Origin: Thiothrix phosphatis
GTDB lineage: Bacteria > Pseudomonadota > Gammaproteobacteria > Thiotrichales > Thiotrichaceae
DNA length: 64,000 nucleotides
Assembly: GCF_035668035.1 (NCBI RefSeq)
Contig: NZ_JAYMYJ010000086.1
Coordinates: 13,587-77,586 of the forward strand
Direction: 5' to 3'
This document shows positions 1 through 9,492 of the stretch, one piece after another (position 1 is the first letter of the stretch; each line of letters begins with the position of its first letter). A program made the translations under genes and the position numbers. The notes below the pieces were generated by a model. The model was not told the DNA's origin. It searched no databases and was given only the letters and a program-made list of their open reading frames with translations.

Positions 1-121
1 GGGAGTGACGCGGGAGGATACCCAAATCACCCAGCACACCCGGTGCGATGACTTCTTCAACCGTACCGGAGAACAACTTCTGTTCCGCCGTTACCACGTC
101 CAGATGCATTGTCATAGCCAT
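1..121 (-). CDS. atpC: ATP synthase F1 subunit epsilon, 5' part only
   Basis: Only the first 40 codons are inside the window; the gene runs off the left edge. The translation begins MAMTMHLDVVTAEQKLFSG, the usual start of the epsilon subunit, which forms part of the central stalk and can inhibit ATP hydrolysis. A GGAGGG ribosome site lies just upstream of the ATG, and the start is 15 bases after the atpD stop, so it is the last gene of the atp operon. Identification is from the N-terminal beta-sandwich sequence and position. Confidence 0.93.
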   Translation of the reverse strand, partial: MAMTMHLDVVTAEQKLFSGTVEEVIAPGVLGDLGILPRHS

Positions 122-136
122 AGTGAGCCCTCCTGA

Positions 137-1513
137 TTAGAGCTTGCCGGCTTTCTCGACAGCTTCTTCAATCGACCCAACCATGTAGAACGCACCTTCC
201 GGCAGGTGATCGTACTCACCATTCAGGATAGCTTTAAAGCCCGCCAGCGTGTCTTTCAAGGTGACGTATTTGCCTGGCGCGCCAGTAAACACTTCCGCCA
301 CGAAGAACGGCTGGGACAGGAAACGCTGGATACGGCGGGCGCGGCCAACGACTTTCTTGTCATCTTCGGAAAGTTCATCCATACCGAGGATCGCGATGAT
401 GTCTTGCAGCTCCTTGTAGCGCTGCAATACACCCTGCACCGAACGGGCGGTGTCATAGTGATCCTTGCCCACAACCAGCGGGTCAAGCTGGCGGGATGTG
501 GAATCCAGTGGGTCTACCGCAGGGTAGATACCGAGTTCCGCAACGTTACGGGACAGTACCAAGGTCGCATCCAAGTGGGCGAAGGTGGTTGCCGGGGACG
601 GGTCAGTCAGGTCATCCGCAGGTACGTATACGGCCTGGAATGAAGTGATGGAGCCGGTCTTGGTGGAAGTGATACGCTCCTGCAGGGCACCCATCTCTTC
701 CGCCAGTGTTGGCTGATAACCTACCGCAGATGGCATACGACCCAGCAGTGCGGACACTTCTGTACCCGCCAGAGTGTAACGGTAGATGTTGTCAACGAAC
801 ATCAGTACGTCACGGCCTTCATCACGGAAGTATTCCGCCATGGTCAAGCCGGTCAATGCCACACGCAGACGGTTGCCTGGTGGTTCGTTCATCTGACCGT
901 AAACCAGTGCCACCTTGTCGATAACGCCGCCTTCCGTCATTTCATGGTAGAAGTCGTTACCTTCACGGGTACGCTCACCAACACCTGCGAATACAGACAA
1001 ACCACTGTGCTGCTTGGCGATGTTGTTGATCAGTTCCATCAGGGTAACGGTCTTACCTACACCCGCACCACCGAACAGACCGATTTTACCACCCTTGGCG
1101 ATTGGCATGATCAGGTCGATAACCTTGATGCCCGTTTCCAGGATGTCGATGCTGGCTGCCTGCTCTTCATAGCTTGGTGGCGGACGATGGATAGGCATTT
1201 TGACTTCGCTCGCCACAGGGCCAGCGTTATCAACCGGGTTGCCCAGCACATCCATGATGCGGCCAAGCGTGCCCTGACCTACCGGCACAGAGATTGGTGC
1301 GCCAGTGTTGTCTACTTTCATCCCGCGTTTGAGGCCGTCAGACGTCCCCATCGCGATCGTGCGTACAATGCCATCGCCCAACTGCTGCTGGACTTCCAGG
1401 GTCAGGCCCTGGTCGGCTACTGTCAACGCATCGTACACAGCCGGAACGGCATTACGCGGAAACTCCACGTCGACGACCGCGCCGATGATTTCTATGATGT
1501 TTCCAGTACTCAA
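137..1513 (-). CDS. atpD: ATP synthase F1 subunit beta
   Basis: 458 residues, the normal length. This is the catalytic subunit of the F1 head and makes ATP at the alpha-beta interface. The N-terminal barrel starts MSTGNIIEIIGAVVDVEFP. The P-loop GGAGVGKT sits near residue 150, followed by GERTREGNDF with the catalytic Glu and then the Walker B strand VLMFVDNIYR. A C-terminal DELSEDD segment corresponds to the conserved DELSEED motif that contacts the gamma subunit. It lies between atpG and atpC in the usual order. Confidence 0.98.
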   Translation of the reverse strand: MSTGNIIEIIGAVVDVEFPRNAVPAVYDALTVADQGLTLEVQQQLGDGIVRTIAMGTSDGLKRGMKVDNTGAPISVPVGQGTLGRIMDVLGNPVDNAGPVASEVKMPIHRPPPSYEEQAASIDILETGIKVIDLIMPIAKGGKIGLFGGAGVGKTVTLMELINNIAKQHSGLSVFAGVGERTREGNDFYHEMTEGGVIDKVALVYGQMNEPPGNRLRVALTGLTMAEYFRDEGRDVLMFVDNIYRYTLAGTEVSALLGRMPSAVGYQPTLAEEMGALQERITSTKTGSITSFQAVYVPADDLTDPSPATTFAHLDATLVLSRNVAELGIYPAVDPLDSTSRQLDPLVVGKDHYDTARSVQGVLQRYKELQDIIAILGMDELSEDDKKVVGRARRIQRFLSQPFFVAEVFTGAPGKYVTLKDTLAGFKAILNGEYDHLPEGAFYMVGSIEEAVEKAGKL

Positions 1514-1554
1514 TTGATAGTACCTCTTAAAAAATAATAAATCCGTAACAGCCG

Positions 1555-2412
1555 TTAGACCGCCGCTGCACCGCCGACGATTTCCGAGATTTCCTGCGTG
1601 ATCGCTGCCTGACGAGCCTTGTTGTATACCAGCTTAAGCTCGTTGATGAGCTTACCTGCGTTGTCGGAAGCGCTTTTCATCGCAACCATACGTGCCGACA
1701 TTTCGCAGGCGACGTTTTCAACAACACCCTGATACACCAGGGACTCAACATAGCGCTGCATCAAAGCGTCGATAACCTCTTTGGACTCCGGCTCGTAAAT
1801 GTAGTCCCAATGGTGTTTGATTGAGTTCTCATCAGATGGCACAACCGGAATGAGCTGGCTCACCCGCGGTTTCTGCGTCATGCTGTTGACGAATTCATTT
1901 TCCACCAAGAACAAACGGTCAATACGGCCTTCGTCGTAGGCGTCGAGCATTACCTTGATCGTACCGATCATGTCCGCAACGCGTGGCTGGTCACCCATAT
2001 GGGTCTTCTGGGCCACAATTCCGTAACGCTTGAACGCAGCAGCCGCTTTGTTGCCCAGCACGCAAATGTCGACTTCGACATTCTGTTCGCGCCATTGGGC
2101 AATATTTTGCAGCGCCGCTTTGAACAGGTTGACGTTAAGGCCGCCACACAAACCACGGTCTGTGGAAATGATGACATAGCCAACACGTTTGACTGTTTCA
2201 CGCTCTTGCGTGTAAGGATGCTTGTATTCCAGATGGCCATGCGCCAAATGGCCTACCACTTGACGCATCTTGTCGGCATAGGGGCGGCTTGCATTCATCC
2301 GGTCTTGCGCACGGCGCATTTTGGAGGCTGCAACCATCTGCATCGCTTTGGTGATCTTACGAGTATTCTGGATACTCTTGATCTGCGCGCGTATTTCCTT
2401 ACCACTTGCCAT
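1555..2412 (-). CDS. atpG: ATP synthase F1 subunit gamma
   Basis: 285 residues, the central rotor shaft of F1. The start MASGKEIRAQIKSIQNTRKI and the C-terminal helix ending ARQAAITQEISEIVGGAAAV are the two family signatures, which form the antiparallel coiled coil inside the alpha3-beta3 ring. It lies 15 bases behind atpA and 41 bases ahead of atpD. Nothing unusual was seen. Confidence 0.97.
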   Translation of the reverse strand: MASGKEIRAQIKSIQNTRKITKAMQMVAASKMRRAQDRMNASRPYADKMRQVVGHLAHGHLEYKHPYTQERETVKRVGYVIISTDRGLCGGLNVNLFKAALQNIAQWREQNVEVDICVLGNKAAAAFKRYGIVAQKTHMGDQPRVADMIGTIKVMLDAYDEGRIDRLFLVENEFVNSMTQKPRVSQLIPVVPSDENSIKHHWDYIYEPESKEVIDALMQRYVESLVYQGVVENVACEMSARMVAMKSASDNAGKLINELKLVYNKARQAAITQEISEIVGGAAAV

Positions 2413-2427
2413 GGGATTTACCTCCCA

Positions 2428-3969
2428 TTACCAGGTGTTGGTGGACTTGAAGGTATCAAGCGCTTTTTTCATAGCCGAGGCGATTTCGTCATTGTAATCA
2501 CCTTTATCGTTGATCTTGTCCAGCAACTCTTTTTGGGAAGAGCGCAGGTAGCTCAACATGGCTGCCTCAAAATCCACAACCTTCTTCGCATCCACATCAT
2601 CCAGATAGCCTTCATTGGCTGCGTACAGCGAGAATGCCATTTCAGCGACAGTCATGGGCGCAAACTGAGCCTGTTTCATCAGTTCAGTTACACGTTGGCC
2701 ACGCGCCAACTGTTTACGGGTGCCTTCGTCGAGGTCGGAAGCAAACTGGGAGAACGCCGCCAACTCACGGTACTGAGCCAGAGCTAGACGAACACCACCA
2801 CCCAACTTCTTGATGATCTTGGTCTGAGCAGAACCACCTACACGGGATACGGACAAACCAGCGTTGATCGCAGGACGGATACCCGCGTTGAACAGGTCAG
2901 TTTCCAGGAAAATCTGACCGTCGGTAATGGAGATTACGTTGGTCGGAACGAACGCGGAAACGTCACCCGCCTGGGTTTCAATGATAGGCAGAGCAGTCAG
3001 GGAACCGGTCTTGCCTTTCACTTCACCGTTGGTGAAAGCTTCAACATAGTCAGCGTTGACACGCGCTGCACGTTCCAACAGACGGGAGTGCAGGTAGAAA
3101 ACGTCACCCGGATAAGCTTCACGGCCTGGTGGGCGGCGCAGCAACAGGGAAACCTGACGGTATGCCCAAGCTTGCTTAGTCAGGTCATCATAAATGATCA
3201 GCGCGTCTTCACCACGGTCACGGAAGTATTCACCCATGGTGCAGCCGGTGTACGGAGCCAGATACTGCATGGAAGCAGGATCAGCAGCCGCCGCAGCAAC
3301 AACAGTGGTAAATTCCATCGCACCGTGCTCTTCCAACTTACGTACAACGTTAGCGATGGAAGAAGATTTCTGGCCTACCGCAACGTAAATACATTTTACG
3401 CCGGTGCCTTTCTGGTTGATGATGGTGTCAACGGCAACCGCAGTCTTACCAGTCTGACGGTCACCGATGATCAGTTCGCGCTGACCACGACCGATTGGCA
3501 CCATGGCGTCCAACGCCTTGATACCGGTTTGCAATGGCTGGTCAACCGATTTACGCTCGATAACGCCTGGAGCGATACGTTCAACAGGAGCGAAGCCGTC
3601 ATTATCAACCGGGCCTTTGCCATCGATTGGATTGCCCAGGGAATCGACAACGCGACCCAGCAGGCCACGACCGACCGGAACTTCCAGAATACGGCCTGTA
3701 CATTTTACGGTGTCGCCTTCAGTGATTGACTTATAATCACCGAGAACGACCGCACCGACAGAATCACGCTCAAGGTTCAGAGCCAGCCCGTAAGAGCCGT
3801 TGGAGAACTCGATCATCTCACCGGACATGACGTCGCCCAGACCATGCAGGCGAACGATACCATCCGTTACGGAGACAACAGTACCCTCTGTGCGTGCTTC
3901 AGCGCCGGCTTCGAAGCTGCTGATGCGCTTCTTGATCAGATCACTGATTTCAGTTGGGTTAAGTTGCAT
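2428..3969 (-). CDS. atpA: ATP synthase F1 subunit alpha
   Basis: 513 residues, full length. This is the non-catalytic nucleotide-binding subunit of the F1 head. The P-loop is GDRQTGKTA near residue 170; the Walker B strand is ALIIYDDLTK, and the arginine-finger region reads ISITDGQIFLETDLF followed by RPAINAGLSVSRVGG. The start MQLNPTEISDLIKKRI is typical of gammaproteobacterial AtpA. It belongs to the minus-strand atp operon between atpH and atpG. Confidence 0.98.
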   Translation of the reverse strand: MQLNPTEISDLIKKRISSFEAGAEARTEGTVVSVTDGIVRLHGLGDVMSGEMIEFSNGSYGLALNLERDSVGAVVLGDYKSITEGDTVKCTGRILEVPVGRGLLGRVVDSLGNPIDGKGPVDNDGFAPVERIAPGVIERKSVDQPLQTGIKALDAMVPIGRGQRELIIGDRQTGKTAVAVDTIINQKGTGVKCIYVAVGQKSSSIANVVRKLEEHGAMEFTTVVAAAAADPASMQYLAPYTGCTMGEYFRDRGEDALIIYDDLTKQAWAYRQVSLLLRRPPGREAYPGDVFYLHSRLLERAARVNADYVEAFTNGEVKGKTGSLTALPIIETQAGDVSAFVPTNVISITDGQIFLETDLFNAGIRPAINAGLSVSRVGGSAQTKIIKKLGGGVRLALAQYRELAAFSQFASDLDEGTRKQLARGQRVTELMKQAQFAPMTVAEMAFSLYAANEGYLDDVDAKKVVDFEAAMLSYLRSSQKELLDKINDKGDYNDEIASAMKKALDTFKSTNTW

Positions 3970-3996
3970 GTGCTATTCCTCAATTATCGGGCTGGC

Positions 3997-4533
3997 TTAA
4001 CGAGCCAACGCCGCCTTCATTTCTTTCAGCCTGCTCTGGATGGAACCATCAATCACCAAGTCACCCGCACGTATGATTGCGCCACCCATCAGGGCAGAAT
4101 CAACACGGGTTGTTAGCTTGACTTCACGTCCCAAGCGTTTTTGGAGCGCCACAGCAAGGGTTTGCTGCTGGTCATCTGTCAGTTCCTGCGCGGAAACGAC
4201 TTCCGCTTCCACTGCACCTTCTGCCTCCGCCTTCAACTGCTCAAAGATTGCGGACATTTCAGGCAACAGTGCGAAACGGTCATTCTCCGCCAATACCTTG
4301 AGCAGATTACGGCCACTATCGTCGATTGCATCACCTGCAATCTCGGCGAGAATGTCAGCTTTCTGTTCTTTGGTCATGCGGGGATGACTCAGCAAAGCAG
4401 ATGAACCTTCTGCTGTGACGACCGCAGACATGGCCGCCAATTGAGCTGACCACTCGGACAGCTTGCCGACTTCCTGCGCCATCTCAAACACAGCTTTTGC
4501 GTAAGGACGAGCGGCGGTTGTCAATTCAGACAT
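3997..4533 (-). CDS. atpH: ATP synthase F1 subunit delta
   Basis: 178 residues, the usual length for the delta (OSCP-like) subunit that joins the peripheral stalk to the top of F1. The start MSELTTAARPYAKAVFEMA is the conserved N-terminal helix. The C-terminal domain carries VDSALMGGAIIRAGDLVIDGS, the family signature. The gene begins 10 bases after the atpF stop and precedes atpA. Confidence 0.96.
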   Translation of the reverse strand: MSELTTAARPYAKAVFEMAQEVGKLSEWSAQLAAMSAVVTAEGSSALLSHPRMTKEQKADILAEIAGDAIDDSGRNLLKVLAENDRFALLPEMSAIFEQLKAEAEGAVEAEVVSAQELTDDQQQTLAVALQKRLGREVKLTTRVDSALMGGAIIRAGDLVIDGSIQSRLKEMKAALAR

Positions 4534-4543
4534 GGTTCATCCC

Positions 4544-5014
4544 TCAGATTTGCGCGGCCAGATCATCCAATGCTTTTGCGTGGGCAGCCGCATCGATTTC
4601 CTTGCCAAGAATTTTTTCAGCACCAGAAACAGCCAGTGACGCAACTTGCTTGCGCAAGGTTTCGCGGGCACGGGAGACTTCCTGCTCAATGTCTGCCTGA
4701 GCAGCCGCTTTGACACGGTTTTGCTCTTCAACAGCACTATTCTTGGCCTCATCGACAATTTCACCGGCACGCTTTTGAGCCTGCGCGATGATTTCAGCGG
4801 CGGCAGCCTTAGCCTTTTTCAGTTCATCCAATGCTTTCTGGCGAGCCAGCTCTTCTTCATGCTTGCCTTTTTCGGCAGCGGCCAGACCATCAGCGATACG
4901 CGCCTTGCGGTCTTCCAGCATTTTGAGCATCGGCTCCCACAGCACTCCCTTGACGAACCAGATCAGAACTGTAAAAACAAGCATCTGACCTATCAGGGTT
5001 GCAGTTACGTTCAT
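4544..5014 (-). CDS. atpF: ATP synthase Fo subunit b
   Basis: 156 residues. One N-terminal membrane helix (MNVTATLIGQMLVFTVLIWF) is followed by a long charged Ala/Glu/Lys-rich coiled coil, as expected for the dimeric peripheral stalk that holds F1 against rotation. The length matches the E. coli protein. It lies between atpE and atpH in the standard operon order. Confidence 0.97.
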   Translation of the reverse strand: MNVTATLIGQMLVFTVLIWFVKGVLWEPMLKMLEDRKARIADGLAAAEKGKHEEELARQKALDELKKAKAAAAEIIAQAQKRAGEIVDEAKNSAVEEQNRVKAAAQADIEQEVSRARETLRKQVASLAVSGAEKILGKEIDAAAHAKALDDLAAQI

Positions 5015-5060
5015 GGGTTTAACCTCCGAATGTTAGTAACAACGTTTAACAATCGTGAGA

Positions 5061-5351
5061 TTAACCAGCACCCATTGCAGATTTAGCAGCACCAATGAAT
5101 GGGTTGGCGAAAATAAACCACATGGAAATACCCAAAACGATCATTGGGAACGCCTCCATCAGGCCGCCGGTAAACAGCATTTGACCAGTCAGCTGAGCAC
5201 GCATTTCAGGCTGACGGGCAATGCCCTCGATAAACTTGGAACAGATCATACCCCAACCCAGCGCGGAACCCAGACCCGCAGCCGCCAGGATGATACCAAC
5301 ACCTACAGCAGTGTAGGAATAGATCATTGCAACAGTTTGTGCATCCATCAT
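5061..5351 (-). CDS. atpE: ATP synthase Fo subunit c
   Basis: 96 residues from the ATG at 5351. I chose this start because GGAG lies five bases upstream; the in-frame extension to 5366 has no ribosome site. Two membrane helices form a hairpin: the glycine-rich helix AVGVGIILAAAGLGSALGWG, the polar loop ARQPEMR, and a second helix with the proton-carrying acid in TGGLMEAFPMIVLG. A Glu at that site with no Na+-site pattern points to a proton-driven rotor ring. Confidence 0.97.
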   Translation of the reverse strand: MMDAQTVAMIYSYTAVGVGIILAAAGLGSALGWGMICSKFIEGIARQPEMRAQLTGQMLFTGGLMEAFPMIVLGISMWFIFANPFIGAAKSAMGAG

Positions 5352-5452
5352 TAAGTCTCCAAACAAAAGTTAAAATCAAAAAAGCAGAAACAAAAACTCA
5401 CTCTCTAGCTGTGAAAGCAGCTTAAACGACCGACTACATCACAAACTTAAAA

Positions 5453-6307
5453 TCAGTGGTGCTCGTCGTGCTGGCTGGCCAATCCCAAATATACGATGGT
5501 CAATAGCATGAAGATAAACGCTTGCAACGGCACAACCAACATATGGAATACCGCCCACATGGAACCCAATATGACCTGTGCGGGCATTGCCCATACGGAA
5601 AACGCCAACAGCGCAATCAACAGGAATAGCAACTCCCCTGCAAACATGTTTCCGAAGAGACGAAGGCCAAGACTGACAGGTTTGGCGATCTCCTCAATGG
5701 CGGTCATGACAATATTCACCGGCATGAGGTACGGGCCAAAAGGATGGAACAAAAATTGCTTAATATAACCAACCAAACCTTTATGTTTGATGTTATAGAA
5801 AATAATCAATGCAAACACACTCAAAGACAAGCCAAAAGTTGTATCTAAGTTGGTGGTAGGAACCACTTTCAGATAAACATGATGAGGATCAGCCCCAAAC
5901 AAAGCACCAATACCACCAGCCAATGATGGCAACAAATCAACAGGGAGGAAGTCCATGGCGTTCATCAATAGCACCCATACAAAGATGGTTAACGCCAGAG
6001 GGCCAATCAGGCTATCCGCATTAGGGAAAATATCCTTGACCTGCTGATTGACAAACTCAACGATTGTCTCAATGACATTCTGAAAGCCTGTAGGCTTGTC
6101 AGCATTCAAACTCTTGCCGACCTTCCAAGCAAAGAACGCTATCAAACCTGCGAGTAGCATACTGAACAAAAGAACATCAACGTGTAACACGCTAAAGTCA
6201 ATAATCTTGACTTGCTCGCCGTGTTCAACGCCAACACTCCAGTTGGTCAAGTGGTGCTGGATGTACTCGACAGGACTTGAAATTGCTGGCGCATTAGACT
6301 CGCTCAC
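5453..6307 (-). CDS. atpB: ATP synthase Fo subunit a
   Basis: 284 residues with several membrane helices. This is the stator channel protein that passes protons to the c-ring. The essential Arg is in EIAKPVSLGLRLFGNMFAGE, the strongest family signature. The start codon is GTG at 6307 behind GGGGTGAG; no ATG alternative fits near the N-terminus. It lies 42 bases after atpI and about 100 bases before atpE. Confidence 0.97.
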   Translation of the reverse strand: MSESNAPAISSPVEYIQHHLTNWSVGVEHGEQVKIIDFSVLHVDVLLFSMLLAGLIAFFAWKVGKSLNADKPTGFQNVIETIVEFVNQQVKDIFPNADSLIGPLALTIFVWVLLMNAMDFLPVDLLPSLAGGIGALFGADPHHVYLKVVPTTNLDTTFGLSLSVFALIIFYNIKHKGLVGYIKQFLFHPFGPYLMPVNIVMTAIEEIAKPVSLGLRLFGNMFAGELLFLLIALLAFSVWAMPAQVILGSMWAVFHMLVVPLQAFIFMLLTIVYLGLASQHDEHH

Positions 6308-6349
6308 AACTCACCCCGTACTACAAAGTTAAAAAATCCTTTGCTGGAA

Positions 6350-6700
6350 TCACCCGACTTGGCGGGTTCCCATCAGCATATAAGCCAGTTGCGCGACCAT
6401 AAAAGTACCCAGCAGGGGAACTGGAGCCAGTTTCAGATAGCCCAAGCCGAACCCTAACGCAACCAACACAAATACAAATCTTTGTACGACCCCGAAATAA
6501 AGAGCATTGACACTCTGCTGCGGACTCGCCTTTGCGATTTCCCCCGCCTGACCCACTCGCCGAGCAAGCAACATAGTATTTGCTAGCGCAACAGCTCCGC
6601 CATAAAACGCAGGCAGCAATGCTGAGTCACCCTGATACGACCACGACACTGCAACACCAGCCAATACCAGAATAAATTGAATAATAAGTATGCTTCGCAT
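6350..6700 (-). CDS. atpI: ATP synthase subunit I (AtpI)
   Basis: 116 residues with four predicted membrane helices and the family pattern FYGGAVALANTMLLARRV. AtpI is a small membrane protein at the head of many atp operons; it helps c-ring assembly or Mg2+ supply but is not part of the finished enzyme. AAGGAACGG directly precedes the ATG. It is the first gene after the promoter at 6755-6783, so it shares the operon transcript. Confidence 0.9.
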   Translation of the reverse strand: MRSILIIQFILVLAGVAVSWSYQGDSALLPAFYGGAVALANTMLLARRVGQAGEIAKASPQQSVNALYFGVVQRFVFVLVALGFGLGYLKLAPVPLLGTFMVAQLAYMLMGTRQVG

Positions 6701-6754
6701 CCGTTCCTTATGAGGAAGGCCAAACCAAAACCTTCCCCCTCAAAATCCCGGAGG

Positions 6755-6783
6755 AGTATAAAGACATCCTAATATAGGGTCAA
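6755..6783 (-). promoter_or_regulatory. Probable sigma70 promoter of the atp operon
   Basis: On the minus strand TTGACC and TATACT are separated by exactly 17 bases, close to the sigma70 consensus. Transcription would start about 60 bases upstream of atpI. The leader also contains the short inverted repeat GGAAGG/CCTTCC (6714-6736). This is the only strong promoter-like pair in the gap between atpI and the divergent thioredoxin gene. Assignment is from consensus only. Confidence 0.65.
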
Positions 6784-6921
6784 CCTTCACAGAATGAGTC
6801 CTCTCTCCTGGAAATAGGGTCGCATTATATATCCCTTTTGATATATCCCGCCACAACAAAATGCGGTATGTTGCCTATAAAGGCAAAAATTGGAAGATTC
6901 TTTCCAGAGGAGAAGAAAGTG

Positions 6922-7419
6922 ATGCCTGTGGTTCGAATATTCTCAAAGATCGTATTGTACTGGGGGATATGGATGGCAACCATCAGCCCTGCACTTCCAG
7001 CAGATACGACACTGAAAGAAGTTTCCGACTTTCAAGCATTGGGAGAGGCAATGCAGGCCAAGAAACTACCACTACTTCTGGCTTTCCGTGCCGACTATTG
7101 CGGATTCTGCAAACGGCTCGAGACAGAGTACCTTGAACCCATGGCCAAAAGCGGGGACTATGACTCGCGAATTCTGATCCGTACTTTCAACATGGGCGAT
7201 AACCGCACTGTCACTGATTTCAACGGTGCCAAGATTGACGCGGAGAAGATGACCCACAGATATAAGGTGTCATTAACACCAACATTAATATTCCTGAATG
7301 CGGATGGAAAGGAAATCGCTGAACCACTGCTTGGTTATAATAGCCCAGACTTTTACGGCGCATATTTGGAAAATGCCATTGATACGGCACACAAAGCAAT
7401 CAACGAGAAGGATAGATAA
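6922..7419 (+). CDS. Periplasmic thioredoxin-fold protein (SoxW-like)
   Basis: 165 residues from the ATG at 6922, chosen for the AGAGGAG ribosome site; a longer reading from a TTG at 6838 has no support. An N-terminal signal sequence (about 27 residues ending PALPA) suggests export. The active site is CGFC within FRADYCGFCKRLE, followed by the cis-Pro loop SLTPTLIFLNADG. Such proteins act as periplasmic disulfide reductants or chaperones; in sulfur oxidisers related ones accompany sox genes, but none is present here. Exact substrate is unknown. It is transcribed away from the atp operon. Confidence 0.8.
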   Translation: MPVVRIFSKIVLYWGIWMATISPALPADTTLKEVSDFQALGEAMQAKKLPLLLAFRADYCGFCKRLETEYLEPMAKSGDYDSRILIRTFNMGDNRTVTDFNGAKIDAEKMTHRYKVSLTPTLIFLNADGKEIAEPLLGYNSPDFYGAYLENAIDTAHKAINEKDR

Positions 7420-7440
7420 GGGAGGAAACCTCCCTTATCT
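7414..7440. terminator. Hairpin between convergent genes, probable terminator
   Basis: A perfect 12-bp inverted repeat, AGATAAGGGAGG/CCTCCCTTATCT with an AAA loop, overlaps the stop codon of the thioredoxin gene. The response regulator gene ends 19 bases beyond it on the other strand, so it could stop both transcripts. No long U-tract follows on either strand. Confidence 0.6.
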
Positions 7441-7458
7441 TAGCTAAAAATAGACTAA

Positions 7459-8205
7459 TCAGCGATTGCGGACAAACCGCCGAACCTCCGCCAAATGGCG
7501 TCGGCTGACCTCCAATTGATCCTTGACATTATCCAGCACAACTTGGGTACGGCCGATGGAAGATTTGGACAGGCCAGAAATGGCAGTCTTGGCCACCAAC
7601 GCATTGCGATGAATGCGGATAAAACGATCTGCCAAATCGGTCTCTAGCGACTTCAGCGATTCCTCAATAATGACCTCGCCCTTCTTGTGGCGCACGGTCA
7701 CATATTTCTGATCCGCCTGGAAATACACAACATCTTCAATCGGGATCAACTCAAGGTTACCCCGCATACGTGCACAGATGTGCTTGCGCGCCGCCAAATT
7801 ACGGCCTTCGCGGTTCTCCAGCGCCTCCATACGTTGGGCGCGGTTCAGTGAGCGGGCTTGTTCCAGACTTTGTAATAATTGTTCTTGTCTTATCGGTTTC
7901 ATAAGGTACCCTGTTGCTTTTGTTGAAAAGGCTTCTAAGGCATATTCACCATACGCTGTAGTGAATATGACGGCTGGGGGGCTATCCATGCCTGAAATGT
8001 GCCGGGCGGCTTCCAACCCGTCCATACCGGGCATTGAAATGTCCATCAGCACAATGTCCGGCTGATAACGCTCTGTCATCAGCACTGCATCCACCCCGTT
8101 TTCGGCTTCTGCACAAACTGCGTAGTCGACTTGAGTCGCCAATAACCCTTTGATCCGTGCACGGGCGTATTCTTCGTCGTCTACAACCAAAACTTTTAAT
8201 GTCAT
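7459..8205 (-). CDS. LytTR-type response regulator, AlgR-like
   Basis: 248 residues. Receiver domain at residues 1-120 with acidic pair D9/D10, phosphoacceptor D55 in VLMDISMPG, and the conserved Lys in LMKPIR. A LytTR DNA-binding domain follows (about 145-245) with the marks IEDVVYFQADQKYVTVRHKKG and FIRIHRNALV. It lies 7 bases behind a histidine kinase gene of the AlgZ/FimS type, with argH divergent, the same arrangement as algZ-algR-argH in Pseudomonas. Likely a transcription regulator phosphorylated by that kinase. Target genes cannot be read from the sequence. Confidence 0.88.
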   Translation of the reverse strand: MTLKVLVVDDEEYARARIKGLLATQVDYAVCAEAENGVDAVLMTERYQPDIVLMDISMPGMDGLEAARHISGMDSPPAVIFTTAYGEYALEAFSTKATGYLMKPIRQEQLLQSLEQARSLNRAQRMEALENREGRNLAARKHICARMRGNLELIPIEDVVYFQADQKYVTVRHKKGEVIIEESLKSLETDLADRFIRIHRNALVAKTAISGLSKSSIGRTQVVLDNVKDQLEVSRRHLAEVRRFVRNR

Positions 8206-8212
8206 AATTTTT

Positions 8213-9256
8213 CTACTCCTTGGGTATGGAAAACGAAACCCGGTATTGTTGGATATTTTTTTGGATTCTCAGGTTCGCCCGATCGCCATAGGCAAGCCGC
8301 AAGCGGTTCACCATGTTCTCCTGGGCTATATGATTTCCCTTGGTGTGGGTGCTCACACCAGTAGGAGGCAATGGATTTGTAACTGAAACGTCTAACGTCT
8401 TGCCTGCATCATAAAGGCTGATTGTCAGCAAACCACCATCCTGGCGAGGCTGAATGCCATGGTAGACCGCGTTTTCAACCAGCGGCTGCAACAAAAATGG
8501 CGGCATGTCCATATCCAGCGGCAGACTGTTTTGATCCATGTCCAATTTGATATGCAAGCGTTTTTCACCCAGACGCAAACCTTCCATGCGCAAGTAAGCC
8601 AAAGTCAGGTCCAGCTCCTCTTTTAGACTTATTCGCGACCGTTTATCGAGAGTAAGGCGCATGATATCCGCCAAATCCAGTAACGCTGCCTCAGCCTTGT
8701 TGGGATCGATATGCACAAGATGTGCAATGGTATTCAGGCTATTGAACAGAAAATGTGGGCGCATGCGCGCCTGCAAAGCATCATACTTAGCTGCCGAATC
8801 GGCCTCGACACTTTCCTCCCACTGGTTATGGATATAAAAATACCGCAGCAAAACCAGCACGATAACTAGCGCAATCACCAAGTTCTTAAAAATAAACAGG
8901 GCACTGGTCATTATGTTAGCTAGCTTATCGTTACCAAATGACGCCAGCATCCCCAATACAGAAGCAAGCAGAGTGAACCCCGCAACCGTCACCAGCACGA
9001 TAGCAGACGCCTGAAAAACAGTCGGCCGCACGAAGAAACGCGCAACAAAACACAGGGTGAAGACAGAGGCCAATGCAACCCACTGTACAAACAGTGAATG
9101 CATCCCCAAATTGACGAAAAAATCACGTAAATCTGTCGCCACCGCCAACGCCAACACGACTGCCAACAACTCAGCACCCAACACAGCACGCAATAGTGCC
9201 TGCGGTACGCAGATATTTGGCAAATAGCTTAGTGTTTTTCCAATAGATGACGACAT
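8213..9256 (-). CDS. Sensor histidine kinase, AlgZ/FimS (LytS) type
   Basis: 347 residues. Four hydrophobic segments lie between about residues 20 and 140. The His_kinase domain follows with the phosphorylated His at 168 in MRPHFLFNSLNTIAHL. An ATPase-like part has the N box in FLLQPLVENAVYHGIQP, but the glycine boxes are poor (the usual GxGIGL is replaced by STHTKGNHIAQENMV), as is also true of Pseudomonas FimS. It forms an operon with the LytTR regulator downstream. The signal it senses is unknown. Confidence 0.85.
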   Translation of the reverse strand: MSSSIGKTLSYLPNICVPQALLRAVLGAELLAVVLALAVATDLRDFFVNLGMHSLFVQWVALASVFTLCFVARFFVRPTVFQASAIVLVTVAGFTLLASVLGMLASFGNDKLANIMTSALFIFKNLVIALVIVLVLLRYFYIHNQWEESVEADSAAKYDALQARMRPHFLFNSLNTIAHLVHIDPNKAEAALLDLADIMRLTLDKRSRISLKEELDLTLAYLRMEGLRLGEKRLHIKLDMDQNSLPLDMDMPPFLLQPLVENAVYHGIQPRQDGGLLTISLYDAGKTLDVSVTNPLPPTGVSTHTKGNHIAQENMVNRLRLAYGDRANLRIQKNIQQYRVSFSIPKE

Positions 9257-9492
9257 TATTTGCTCTCAATCAGGCTGCAACCGGGAACCCGCGTTAACAC
9301 CCGACCCAGTTATCGTTTATATTTTTTATAATTACCGCGCCTGACGTAACAGGCGGAGCATCTGTTTATTGTATACTGCTCGCAATCTGCATTGCGACAT
9401 TACGATATTGAATCATATTTTTTTATTGTTCCACACTGTGATAATGTCTGGCAACTTTTTTTAACAACTTGATGAAAATTCAACATTAACCC